Of a stretch of 17,993 nucleotides of DNA, positions 11,994 through 17,993 are shown piece by piece. A program made the translations under genes and the position numbers. The stretch comes from JOPF133 sp052144935 (GTDB lineage Bacteria > Acidobacteriota > Terriglobia > Bryobacterales > Bryobacteraceae): NCBI GenBank assembly GCA_052144935.1, contig JBKQPR010000301.1, positions 1-17,993 of the forward strand. Direction: 5' to 3'. A model generated the notes under the pieces. That model did not search any database and was not told the DNA's origin. It worked only from the letters and a program-made list of their open reading frames with translations. The first letter of the stretch is position 1. Every line of letters begins with the position of its first letter.

Positions 11994-14927
11994 ATGGGTC
12001 CGAAGCTTCTTGTACTTCTCTTTGCGTGCAGTCTCCCTGCGCAGACGAAACTTCCCCCCGCGCCCGCCGATTATGGCCAGTGGGAAACGCTGGTGGACGC
12101 CGGCGCCGGCGGCGGTGGCGGCGGGCGCGGCGGCGGCGGCGGCACCGGCGGATTGTCGCCCGACGGAAAGTGGCTCGCCTACGGCATCAATCGCTCGAAC
12201 GGCAACAACGAGCTGCGCGTCACCAACATCGCCGCCAAGACCACCAAGATCGCGGCATTCGGGACGCAGGCCGCCTATTCAGCCGATTCGAAGTGGCTCG
12301 CCTACAGCATCGGCTACTCGGAGACGCAGGCCGACCGCATGCGCGCCGACAATCGCCCGGTGCAGAACAAGCTCGGGCTCATGAACCTCGCCACCGGCGA
12401 CCAGACCGTAATTGACGACATCGAAGCGTTCTCTTTCAGCCCTTCCGGCGCCGGGCTGGCGATGCGGCAGTACCCGCCGCAACGCGAGGGCGCCGCGCGT
12501 GGCGCTGCGGGCCGCGGCGGAGCGGGCGGTGGCCGCGGTGGCCGCGGCGGTCGGGGTGGCGCGGCCGGCGCGGATGACAATACGCCCGGAGGCACGCTCG
12601 TTCTGCGCCAACTCGCCACCGGCCGCGACACCGCATTCGGCAACGTGTCGGAGTTCGCTTGGCAGGATGAAAAGCATCGCGGAACGCTGCTCGCCATGGC
12701 CATTTCCACGGGCGAGAAAACCGGCAACGCGATCCAGCTTTTCGACGCGCAGACCGGGTCGCTCAAAGTGCTCGATTCGTCCGCGTCCACTTACAGCAAC
12801 CTGGCCTGGCGCAAGGACAGCGCGGACCTGGCCGCGTTGAAATCCAAAACCGACGACAAGCATGACGGCCCCGCCTACCTCGTCATGGCCTGGAGGCATC
12901 TGGGCGAGCCATCTGAAGCGGCCCTGGTCTACGATCCTACGGCCGATTCGAAATTTCCGGCGGGTCTGCGCACGGTTACGTTCCGGCGTCCTTCGTGGTC
13001 GGACGATGGCGCCACCATCTTCGTCGGACTGTCCGATTGGTACGACAAGCCACCCGCTCCCAAACGTCCCGGCCGAGGTGGTACGGCGGGATCGACCGGC
13101 GCCACCGCCGACGCCGCCAGCGACGGCGCGGGCGACAGCACGACTGCCGCGGCCGATGACCAGCCCGCAGTCGACGTCTGGCATTGGCGCGACACCGAGG
13201 TGATGGCTCACCAGGTGAAGAACGCCACTCAGAACGGACGCCGGTTCATGCTGGCGGCATGGAACGTCGACTCCGGCAGCCTGGTGCAGTTGAGCAAGGA
13301 GGAAACCACCGAGCAGGTGACCCCTCTCAAACACAGCAAACTGGCCTATGCGGCGGAGTGGAAAGAGTACGCCATGGACCGCAGCATCGGCCGTCCGGCG
13401 GCCGATATTTACCTCATGGATACGGCCAACGGGCAGCGCACCAAGATCAAGGACAAGCTGGCCGACGACCGTTACATGCAGGCGAGTCCCGGCGGCCGCT
13501 ACCTCATCTATCTGGAGAACGACCATTATTGGGTGGTGGACGTCGCCACCCGCGCGGCCGTCAATCTCACCAAGAATATCAAGACCTCGTTCATAGACCG
13601 CGAGTCGGACGAAGCCGTCAAGCAGAAGCCGCCGTTCGGCGTCGCCGGCTGGACGAAGAACGACGCGGAGGTGATTCTCTACGACAAGTTCGACCTGTGG
13701 AAGATCTCAGCCGACGGCGCAAATGCCGCCAAGCTTACCGACGGCGCGGCGGAGCAGATCCGCCACCGGTATGTCCGGCTCGATCCCGACAGCGAGTTCA
13801 TCGATCTCGACAAGCCCGTGTATTTGAGCCTGTTCGGGATTTGGTCAAAGAAGTCCGGATACGCCGTATTGCAGCCCGGCGCGGCTGGGCCGGAGCGGCT
13901 CATTCTGGCCGACAAGACCATCGAACGCCTCGGGAAGGCTGCGGAGGCGCCGGTCTATCATTACGTCACCGAGAGCTTCGAGGAATCGCCGAACGCGTAT
14001 GTAGGCGGTCCCGATTTGAAGGACGGCGTGCCTGTCACCGATACCAATCCCTTCCAGAGCAACTATGCGTGGGGCCGCTCGGAACTGATCGAGTACAAGT
14101 CGTCTAACGGGACGCGGCTGCAGGGGATTCTAGACTATCCGGCGGGATATGAGGCCGGGAAGAAGTACCCGATGATCGTGTATATGTATGAGAAGCTTTC
14201 CGATGGCCTGCATCGTTACAACGCGCCATCCGAGCGGAGCTACTACAGCGTGAGCGCGATGACCAGCCACGGCTACTTCGTGCTGCAGCCGGACATCGTG
14301 TTCCAGAAGCGCGAGCCCGGGCTTTCGGTGGCTGACTGCGTGACGGCGGCGGTGAAGAAGGTACAGGAAAAGGGCATCGTGGACAAGGTCGGCACCGTGG
14401 GCCACTCCTGGGGCGGCTTCGACGCCAGTTTCCTGGCTACCCACACCACTATTTTCTCGGCGGCGGTGGCCGGGGCGCCGATCACCGATCTGATCAGCAA
14501 CTACGGCAACCACCACTGGAGTTCCGGCATTGCTGAAACGGACCATATCGAGACGGGGCAGCAGCGCATGGAGGTTCCCCTCTACGAGGACCTGCAGGCT
14601 TACATTCGCAACTCGGCGGTCTTCGGCGTGAGCACGATGACGACTCCCCTGATGATCGAGGTCGGCGACGCCGATGGGACGGTCTTCTATCATCAGGGCA
14701 TCGAGCTATACAACATTGCGCGGCGCGCCCGCAAGAATGTCGTACTTTTGGTTTACGGCGGCGAAGACCACGGATTGCGTAAGAAAGCGGACCAGGTGGA
14801 TTATCAGCATCGGATCTTCGCGTGGTTCGGGTACTATCTCAAGGGCGAACCGGCGCCTGCCTGGATCACCGAAGGCGAAAGCTATCTCGATCACCAGCGC
14901 GAGTTGAAGAAGACCAAATCGAATTAG
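11994..14927 (+). CDS. Secreted S9 family (prolyl oligopeptidase/DPP-like) serine peptidase
   Basis: A 977-residue exported peptidase. Residues 1-17 (KLLVLLFACSLPAQ) form a signal peptide. The middle (about 54-640) has WD/beta-propeller-like strands (SPDGKWLAY, SADSKWLAY, SPGGRYLIY), the gating propeller of prolyl oligopeptidase-type enzymes. The C-terminal alpha/beta-hydrolase domain (about 690-960) carries GHSWGG with nucleophile Ser805, GDADG with probable Asp894, and GGEDHG with His926, in the S9 order. It should cleave short peptides in the periplasm or outside the cell. Three low-complexity inserts are striking: Gly-rich at 37-53, an RGG-type run at 164-193, and an Ala/Thr/Asp-rich linker at 353-389. 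They look like surface loops. ATG 11994 begins the signal peptide; no ribosome site is visible, so the gene may be leaderless. It is monocistronic. Confidence 0.93.
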   Translation: MGPKLLVLLFACSLPAQTKLPPAPADYGQWETLVDAGAGGGGGGRGGGGGTGGLSPDGKWLAYGINRSNGNNELRVTNIAAKTTKIAAFGTQAAYSADSKWLAYSIGYSETQADRMRADNRPVQNKLGLMNLATGDQTVIDDIEAFSFSPSGAGLAMRQYPPQREGAARGAAGRGGAGGGRGGRGGRGGAAGADDNTPGGTLVLRQLATGRDTAFGNVSEFAWQDEKHRGTLLAMAISTGEKTGNAIQLFDAQTGSLKVLDSSASTYSNLAWRKDSADLAALKSKTDDKHDGPAYLVMAWRHLGEPSEAALVYDPTADSKFPAGLRTVTFRRPSWSDDGATIFVGLSDWYDKPPAPKRPGRGGTAGSTGATADAASDGAGDSTTAAADDQPAVDVWHWRDTEVMAHQVKNATQNGRRFMLAAWNVDSGSLVQLSKEETTEQVTPLKHSKLAYAAEWKEYAMDRSIGRPAADIYLMDTANGQRTKIKDKLADDRYMQASPGGRYLIYLENDHYWVVDVATRAAVNLTKNIKTSFIDRESDEAVKQKPPFGVAGWTKNDAEVILYDKFDLWKISADGANAAKLTDGAAEQIRHRYVRLDPDSEFIDLDKPVYLSLFGIWSKKSGYAVLQPGAAGPERLILADKTIERLGKAAEAPVYHYVTESFEESPNAYVGGPDLKDGVPVTDTNPFQSNYAWGRSELIEYKSSNGTRLQGILDYPAGYEAGKKYPMIVYMYEKLSDGLHRYNAPSERSYYSVSAMTSHGYFVLQPDIVFQKREPGLSVADCVTAAVKKVQEKGIVDKVGTVGHSWGGFDASFLATHTTIFSAAVAGAPITDLISNYGNHHWSSGIAETDHIETGQQRMEVPLYEDLQAYIRNSAVFGVSTMTTPLMIEVGDADGTVFYHQGIELYNIARRARKNVVLLVYGGEDHGLRKKADQVDYQHRIFAWFGYYLKGEPAPAWITEGESYLDHQRELKKTKSN

Positions 14928-14942
14928 GCGTCGAGCTGCGGA

Positions 14943-15036
14943 CGTACGCTCCCGGCCCGCGGCCGCATGGCCGCCCACCGCGCCGCGGGCGGGACGCCGG
15001 GCTGGAACGGCAAGACCGGCTCGGCCCGGCGGCCGG
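14943..15036. repeat. Degenerate ~125-bp tandem repeat, unit 1
   Basis: The core (14966-15036) contains CCGCCCACCGCGCCGCGG, GGGACGCCGGG, CGGCAAGAC and CGGCGGCCGG. The same blocks recur in order 128 bp downstream. Similarity extends ~23 bp upstream of the core. The unit begins almost directly after the S9 peptidase stop. Confidence 0.75.
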
Positions 15037-15069
15037 GACCCGATGTCCCCGCAGCGACGATTGTCGCCG

Positions 15070-15167
15070 CGTAACACTCTCGCCCCGCGCTCGCATGGCA
15101 GCCGCCCACCGCGCCGCGGACGGGACGCCGGGCGGAAGCGGCAAGACGGGTTCGGCCTGGCGGCCGG
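15070..15167. repeat. Degenerate ~125-bp tandem repeat, unit 2
   Basis: The core (15094-15167) matches unit 1 with few substitutions and a 3-nt insertion near its start. After it, GCAGCGA..GTCGCC and a CATGCGCCGCGGCCGG block near 15216 hint at a worn third unit. Both strands have open frames through the copies, but in different frames relative to each other, so a coding role is not supported. Confidence 0.75.
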
Positions 15168-15290
15168 TAGTGGCGCCGGGCAGCGAGTCGCCACGCGCCC
15201 CCACGCCAGCATCGTCATGCGCCGCGGCCGGTTTTGGGCGCCAAGGTCCGGCACCGTCACCGATCCACAAAGTAATGGTGAAGTACTGCG

Positions 15291-15476
15291 ACTGAAAGAG
15301 GAGCGTTCTACCGCATGGAACGGTCCGGCATGCGCTGGACCGAGCAAATGGCGGAGGCTCTTGTACAACTCCGAGCCGTCTATATCTCGGGAGATTTTGA
15401 TCGCTACTGGCAATTCCACATCGATCAGGACCAGCGTCGCCTATATCCAGCCGTCTGGGCCGTCGTTCCAAAGTAG
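15291..15476 (+). pseudogene. ISKra4-like transposase C-terminal remnant
   Basis: The frame ending at TAG 15474-15476 reads MERSGMRWTEQMAEALV, then LRAVYISGDFDRYWQFHI and a C-terminal AVWAVVPK. This is the typical end of an ISKra4-family (or closely related) transposase: R-[M/V]-x-x-[S/T]-G-[M/A]-R-W followed by a helical LRA..SGDFD.YW.FH segment. Only ~55-60 residues of what is normally a protein of over 400 survive. In-frame sequence before about 15291 no longer resembles it and merges into the tandem repeats. The catalytic residues are absent, so it is dead. It marks a past insertion and rearrangement. Confidence 0.75.
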
Positions 15477-15663
15477 CCACACCCATCTCATTTTAGGATC
15501 GTCGCTCTCGGATTACGCGCCAACCCGAAGTTGGGGCAGGCGCGGCGAAGTTGACGGGAAACGCCCAAACCACGGATTTGGCCAGGGCTATGGGCAATCG
15601 GCCACCAACCCCGGATGCTCTCGACATTTTCCGCGTTTGCGGCGACGCTCAGCGGCACTCCAG
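15477..15663. other. Intergenic stretch between transposase stub and btpA-family gene
   Basis: 187 bp without a supported gene. A small stem CCAAC-ccgaa-GTTGG (15520-15534) is present but has no T-run, so it is not called a terminator. The outer end of the decayed insertion element probably lies here; no terminal inverted repeat could be recognised. Confidence 0.5.
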
Positions 15664-16491
15664 CTACATGCTTTGCCCTGCCGTCAAAGCCCGAAACGCC
15701 CGCGCCACCGCCCGTACCTGGCCATCGTCCAGCCGATTGGACCACAGCCCACCTTCCTTCACGGACGACCCGACAATCAATGCATCCGCGGTCGCAAAGC
15801 ATTCCATGTTCTCCGGCGTGACCCCCGAGCCGACCAGCGTCGGAATCCCCACAGCTTCGCTAACCGCCCGTACCTCGCCGGGATCGGTCGGTCGGCCCGT
15901 GGCGGCCCCGGAGACAATCACGCCGTCCGCCTGGAAGAACTCCGCAGCCTTCGCCGTCTCCGCCAAATCGACGTCCGCTGTGATCGCGTGTGCCGAGTGC
16001 TTCTTCTTGATGTCCGCGAACACCCGCACGTGGTCCGCTCCGATTGCCCGCCGGTACCGCAGCAACTCGCCTGCGGTCGATTCGATCAGCCCTTCGTCGG
16101 CGACGTGCGCAAACACAAAGCCCTCCACCCGCACGAAGCTCGCGCCGCAGGCGTGCGCCACTGCCATCGCCGCCGAATTCGCACCCGCCAGAATCTGAAC
16201 ACCCGTCGGCAGCGAGGCAGCGCGCCGCACCTCAACCCCGATCACGGCCATGGCTGCCACGATCTCGGGCCCAACCGATCCTTTGACGTAAGGCCGGTCG
16301 TGGGTGTTCTCGATGATCAGACCGTGAAACCCCTCCGCCGCGTAGACGCGGGCCTCGGCCGCAGCTACTTCGGCGATCTCGGCGACTTCGTGCTGGCTCC
16401 CCGGCGTCCCTGGGAGCGCCCCGACGTGAATCACTCCGATCAACGCCCGCGGAACGTTGAAGATCGAGTTGATGATTCCCTTCGAGTCCAT
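15664..16491 (-). CDS. BtpA/SgcQ family TIM-barrel protein
   Basis: A 275-residue cytoplasmic protein of the BtpA family (PF03437). The family is named for a cyanobacterial photosystem I biogenesis factor, but in heterotrophs it includes SgcQ and has no settled function. Seen: the diagnostic N-terminal LIGVIHVGALPGTPGS (17-32), GLIIENTHDRPY (57-68), the GANSAAMAVAHACGASFVRVE block (about 103-123), DIKKKHSAHAI (159-169), the VIVSGAATGRPTD segment, and GSGVTPENM near the C-terminal phosphate-binding end of the barrel. The length is normal. ATG 16491 fits the family start. A possible -10 (TAAAAT on the minus strand, 16515-16510) lies 19 bases upstream without a good -35 or ribosome site. No neighbouring gene indicates a pathway. 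A sugar-phosphate or nucleoside substrate is conceivable from the fold only. Confidence 0.92.
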   Translation of the reverse strand: MDSKGIINSIFNVPRALIGVIHVGALPGTPGSQHEVAEIAEVAAAEARVYAAEGFHGLIIENTHDRPYVKGSVGPEIVAAMAVIGVEVRRAASLPTGVQILAGANSAAMAVAHACGASFVRVEGFVFAHVADEGLIESTAGELLRYRRAIGADHVRVFADIKKKHSAHAITADVDLAETAKAAEFFQADGVIVSGAATGRPTDPGEVRAVSEAVGIPTLVGSGVTPENMECFATADALIVGSSVKEGGLWSNRLDDGQVRAVARAFRALTAGQSM

Positions 16492-16820
16492 ATGAGAATC
16501 GGTGCTGCCATTTTATCGTGATCGGCCAAGGCATGCCCCGGAATTCAAGCTTTGGAATGCGAAGGCGGATTGGCATGATTTCAAGTAGCGAAACGCCTCC
16601 TTCCGAGTCGCCCGTGATTCGTCCGGAAGAGTTTCCCACTCCGGCCAGTTCGTCGGTCACTCAGAAAGTGCTTCGCCACGTTGAGGTGATCTCCTCCCCG
16701 GCATCAGCTTCGCAGGCGCGTTACGCCAACATCGATAGCGATTTCGGCGGAGCACCGCACCGCAAAAGCCGCCAGCATGAGCACGGGTGGGACGCAAGCG
16801 CTCTTTGAAACACACCGGCA
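16492..16820. other. Divergent intergenic region
   Basis: About 330 bp between the BtpA-family start and the serine hydrolase promoter. A + frame at 16518-16808 (96 residues) is rich in Ser/Pro, has no ribosome site and resembles nothing known to me. I read the stretch as non-coding, possibly old gene debris. Confidence 0.55.
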
Positions 16821-16849
16821 TTGCCCGTGATTCGCGAATCGCACAGAAT
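16821..16849 (+). promoter_or_regulatory. Candidate promoter with a 12-bp palindrome in the spacer
   Basis: TTGCCC (16821-16826) and CAGAAT (16844-16849) each match four of six consensus bases and are separated by exactly 17 bp. The spacer holds the perfect palindrome GATTCGCGAATC (16829-16840), a plausible repressor site. Transcription would start about at ATG 16855, giving a leaderless message. Confidence 0.4.
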
Positions 16850-16854
16850 AGGGC

Positions 16855-17993
16855 ATGGCGTTGAATAGAGCAGTGCTGCTTGCGGCTTGCGCCGGGCTGG
16901 CGTACGGCCAATCGACGGAGTGGGCAACCATCTCGCCGGTGGGCGCAGGGCTGGATCCGGCGAAACTCGAAGCCTGGCGAAGCAGCCTGGCAGCGCACCG
17001 GACCACCGGCCTCATCGTAATCCGGCGAGGGCGAATCGCATTGGAATGGTACGCGCCAGGGTGGGACGCGAACCGGCCGCACGGAACGGCTTCGATGGCC
17101 AAAGCGCTGGTCGGCGGCATGTCGCTCGCCGTCGCGATGAGCGACGGGCGAATCTCGCCGGACGATCCAGCGTCCAAGTATATCGCGGGTTGGAGAGCGG
17201 ACCCGCTGAAATCGAAGATCACCATCCGGCAGCTCGCGACCCACACTTCCGGCATCTCCGACGCGGAGGAGGAGGGAATCGCGCACGACCAACTTCCCGG
17301 GTGGAAGGGTGATTTCTGGAAGCGTACTCCCGATCCGTTTTCGATTGCGCTGCATAGTGCTCCGGTGCTGTTCGAGCCTGGAACGCAAAATGCCTATAGC
17401 AACCCAGGGATGGCGGCACTCTCGTACGCGATCACCGCGTCCCTGGATGGCGGGGACATTCGCACGATGCTGAAGGAACGGGTGCTCGACCCGCTTGGCG
17501 TGCCGGAGCGGGACTGGTCGATCGGATATGGCCGGGCGTACGAAGTGGACGGTCTGAAGCTATACGCGAACTGGGGCGGCGCGACCTTCACCGCGCGCGC
17601 GGCGGCGCGAGTCGCTGAGTTGATGATGCTGCAGGGGAAGTGGAACGGGCGCGAGTTGATCCGCCGCGACGTGGTCAAGAAGGTGCTGAGCGATCAGGGG
17701 ATGCCGCATCCATCGCGCACCGCGACTGATCCCGCGCCGGCGTCGGGGCTGGCGTGGTACACCAACGTGGACGGTATCTGGCCGGCGGCGCCGCGCGACA
17801 CATTCGCGGGTGCGGGCGCCAGCCACCAAATCGTTATCGCCGCGCCCAGCCTGGACTTGATCGTGGTGCGCAACGGCGACGCCTTGGATGATCCTGCGTC
17901 TGGGTTCTGGGGACCCGTTTACGAGCTGGTGTTGAAGCCGCTGATGGAGGCGGTAGCGGTGCAGGCTCCTTATCCGCCGAGCCCAGTGATCCG
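16855..17993 (+). CDS. Secreted beta-lactamase-fold serine hydrolase (class C/PF00144), partial
   Basis: The gene is open at the right edge after 379 codons, so the C-terminus is missing. MALNRAVLLAACAGLAYGQS is a short signal peptide. The active-site SxxK is S80-M-A-K83 in TASMAKALVGG. The second motif YxN is Y181-S-N183 in NAYSNPGMAAL. LATHTSGI (about 127-134) is the usual segment between them. These define the serine beta-lactamase/DD-peptidase fold of PF00144, which includes esterases, D-aminopeptidases and penicillin-binding-like enzymes. A true beta-lactamase function is not implied. The third motif (KTG/HxG type) may be the GAGASHQIV region (about 322-330), where His stands at the expected place. 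No Shine-Dalgarno precedes ATG 16855 other than AGGG too close to it, so leaderless translation is likely. Neighbours do not suggest a substrate. Confidence 0.9.
   Translation, partial: MALNRAVLLAACAGLAYGQSTEWATISPVGAGLDPAKLEAWRSSLAAHRTTGLIVIRRGRIALEWYAPGWDANRPHGTASMAKALVGGMSLAVAMSDGRISPDDPASKYIAGWRADPLKSKITIRQLATHTSGISDAEEEGIAHDQLPGWKGDFWKRTPDPFSIALHSAPVLFEPGTQNAYSNPGMAALSYAITASLDGGDIRTMLKERVLDPLGVPERDWSIGYGRAYEVDGLKLYANWGGATFTARAAARVAELMMLQGKWNGRELIRRDVVKKVLSDQGMPHPSRTATDPAPASGLAWYTNVDGIWPAAPRDTFAGAGASHQIVIAAPSLDLIVVRNGDALDDPASGFWGPVYELVLKPLMEAVAVQAPYPPSPVI

Noticed and set aside
14943..15167. CRISPR array
   Set aside because: Units are ~125 bp, degenerate and only two or three; there is no short identical repeat with unique spacers and no cas gene.
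15520..15534. Stem CCAAC/GTTGG as a terminator for the btpA-family gene or transposase
   Set aside because: Only a 5-bp stem and no T-run on either strand.
15043..16521. 492-residue + strand open frame over the repeats, transposase stub and btpA-family gene
   Set aside because: It crosses a clearly coding minus-strand gene and the frame of the transposase stub does not match it. Composition is Arg/Pro/His-rich noise.
16518..16808. 96-residue + frame upstream of the serine hydrolase
   Set aside because: No ribosome site, no recognisable domain and low-complexity Ser/Pro content; treated as non-coding.

Overview
The window looks like a chromosomal segment of a GC-rich, Gram-negative-type soil bacterium. 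The best guess is Acidobacteriota of the Solibacter/Bryobacter type. That placement rests on protein style: a Tat-exported Gfo/Idh oxidoreductase, a BtpA-family protein, a large S9 peptidase with Gly/Arg-rich inserts, and several decayed toxin-antitoxin loci. It does not rest on a database comparison.

Left end (1-780): the last ~386 nt of 23S rRNA, an internal spacer with a large imperfect palindrome, 5S rRNA, and a strong intrinsic terminator. Next (783-3999) comes a tightly coupled three-gene run on the + strand: a Nudix hydrolase, a tartrate/D-malate-type beta-decarboxylating dehydrogenase, and the lipid II flippase MurJ. The genes overlap by 4 nt and 1 nt. The best Shine-Dalgarno for the Nudix gene lies inside the 3' arm of the rRNA terminator.

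4100-5276 is an accessory patch of visibly lower GC. It holds an intact VapB-like antitoxin, a vapC (PIN) toxin broken in three frames, and an unrecognised lipoprotein gene on the opposite strand. 5277-7554 holds a divergent pair, a DapA-family aldolase/lyase (-) and a Tat-dependent Gfo/Idh/MocA oxidoreductase (+). Only 37 bp separate them, and a small inverted repeat lies in that gap. 7630-11097 is dnaE, the replicative polymerase alpha subunit, with an apparently intact PHP metal site.

11098-11993 is a graveyard: a higB toxin lacking its core, a higA antitoxin stopped after 25 codons, and the N-terminus of a Phd/YefM antitoxin on the other strand. 11994-14927 encodes a secreted prolyl-oligopeptidase-like S9 peptidase. 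14928-15476 contains a degenerate ~125-bp tandem repeat and the C-terminal stub of an ISKra4-like transposase. 15664-16491 (-) is a BtpA/SgcQ-family TIM barrel. 16855 to the right edge is a secreted class-C beta-lactamase-fold serine hydrolase, cut by the window end, with a candidate leaderless promoter carrying a perfect 12-bp palindrome.

The core genes (rRNA, murJ, dnaE) are ordinary. The accessory gaps between them repeatedly hold broken toxin-antitoxin and transposon pieces. I see no convincing undescribed multi-gene system. The most unusual signals are the terminator/Shine-Dalgarno overlap, the clustered toxin-antitoxin remnants, the ~125-bp repeats and the rRNA spacer palindrome.
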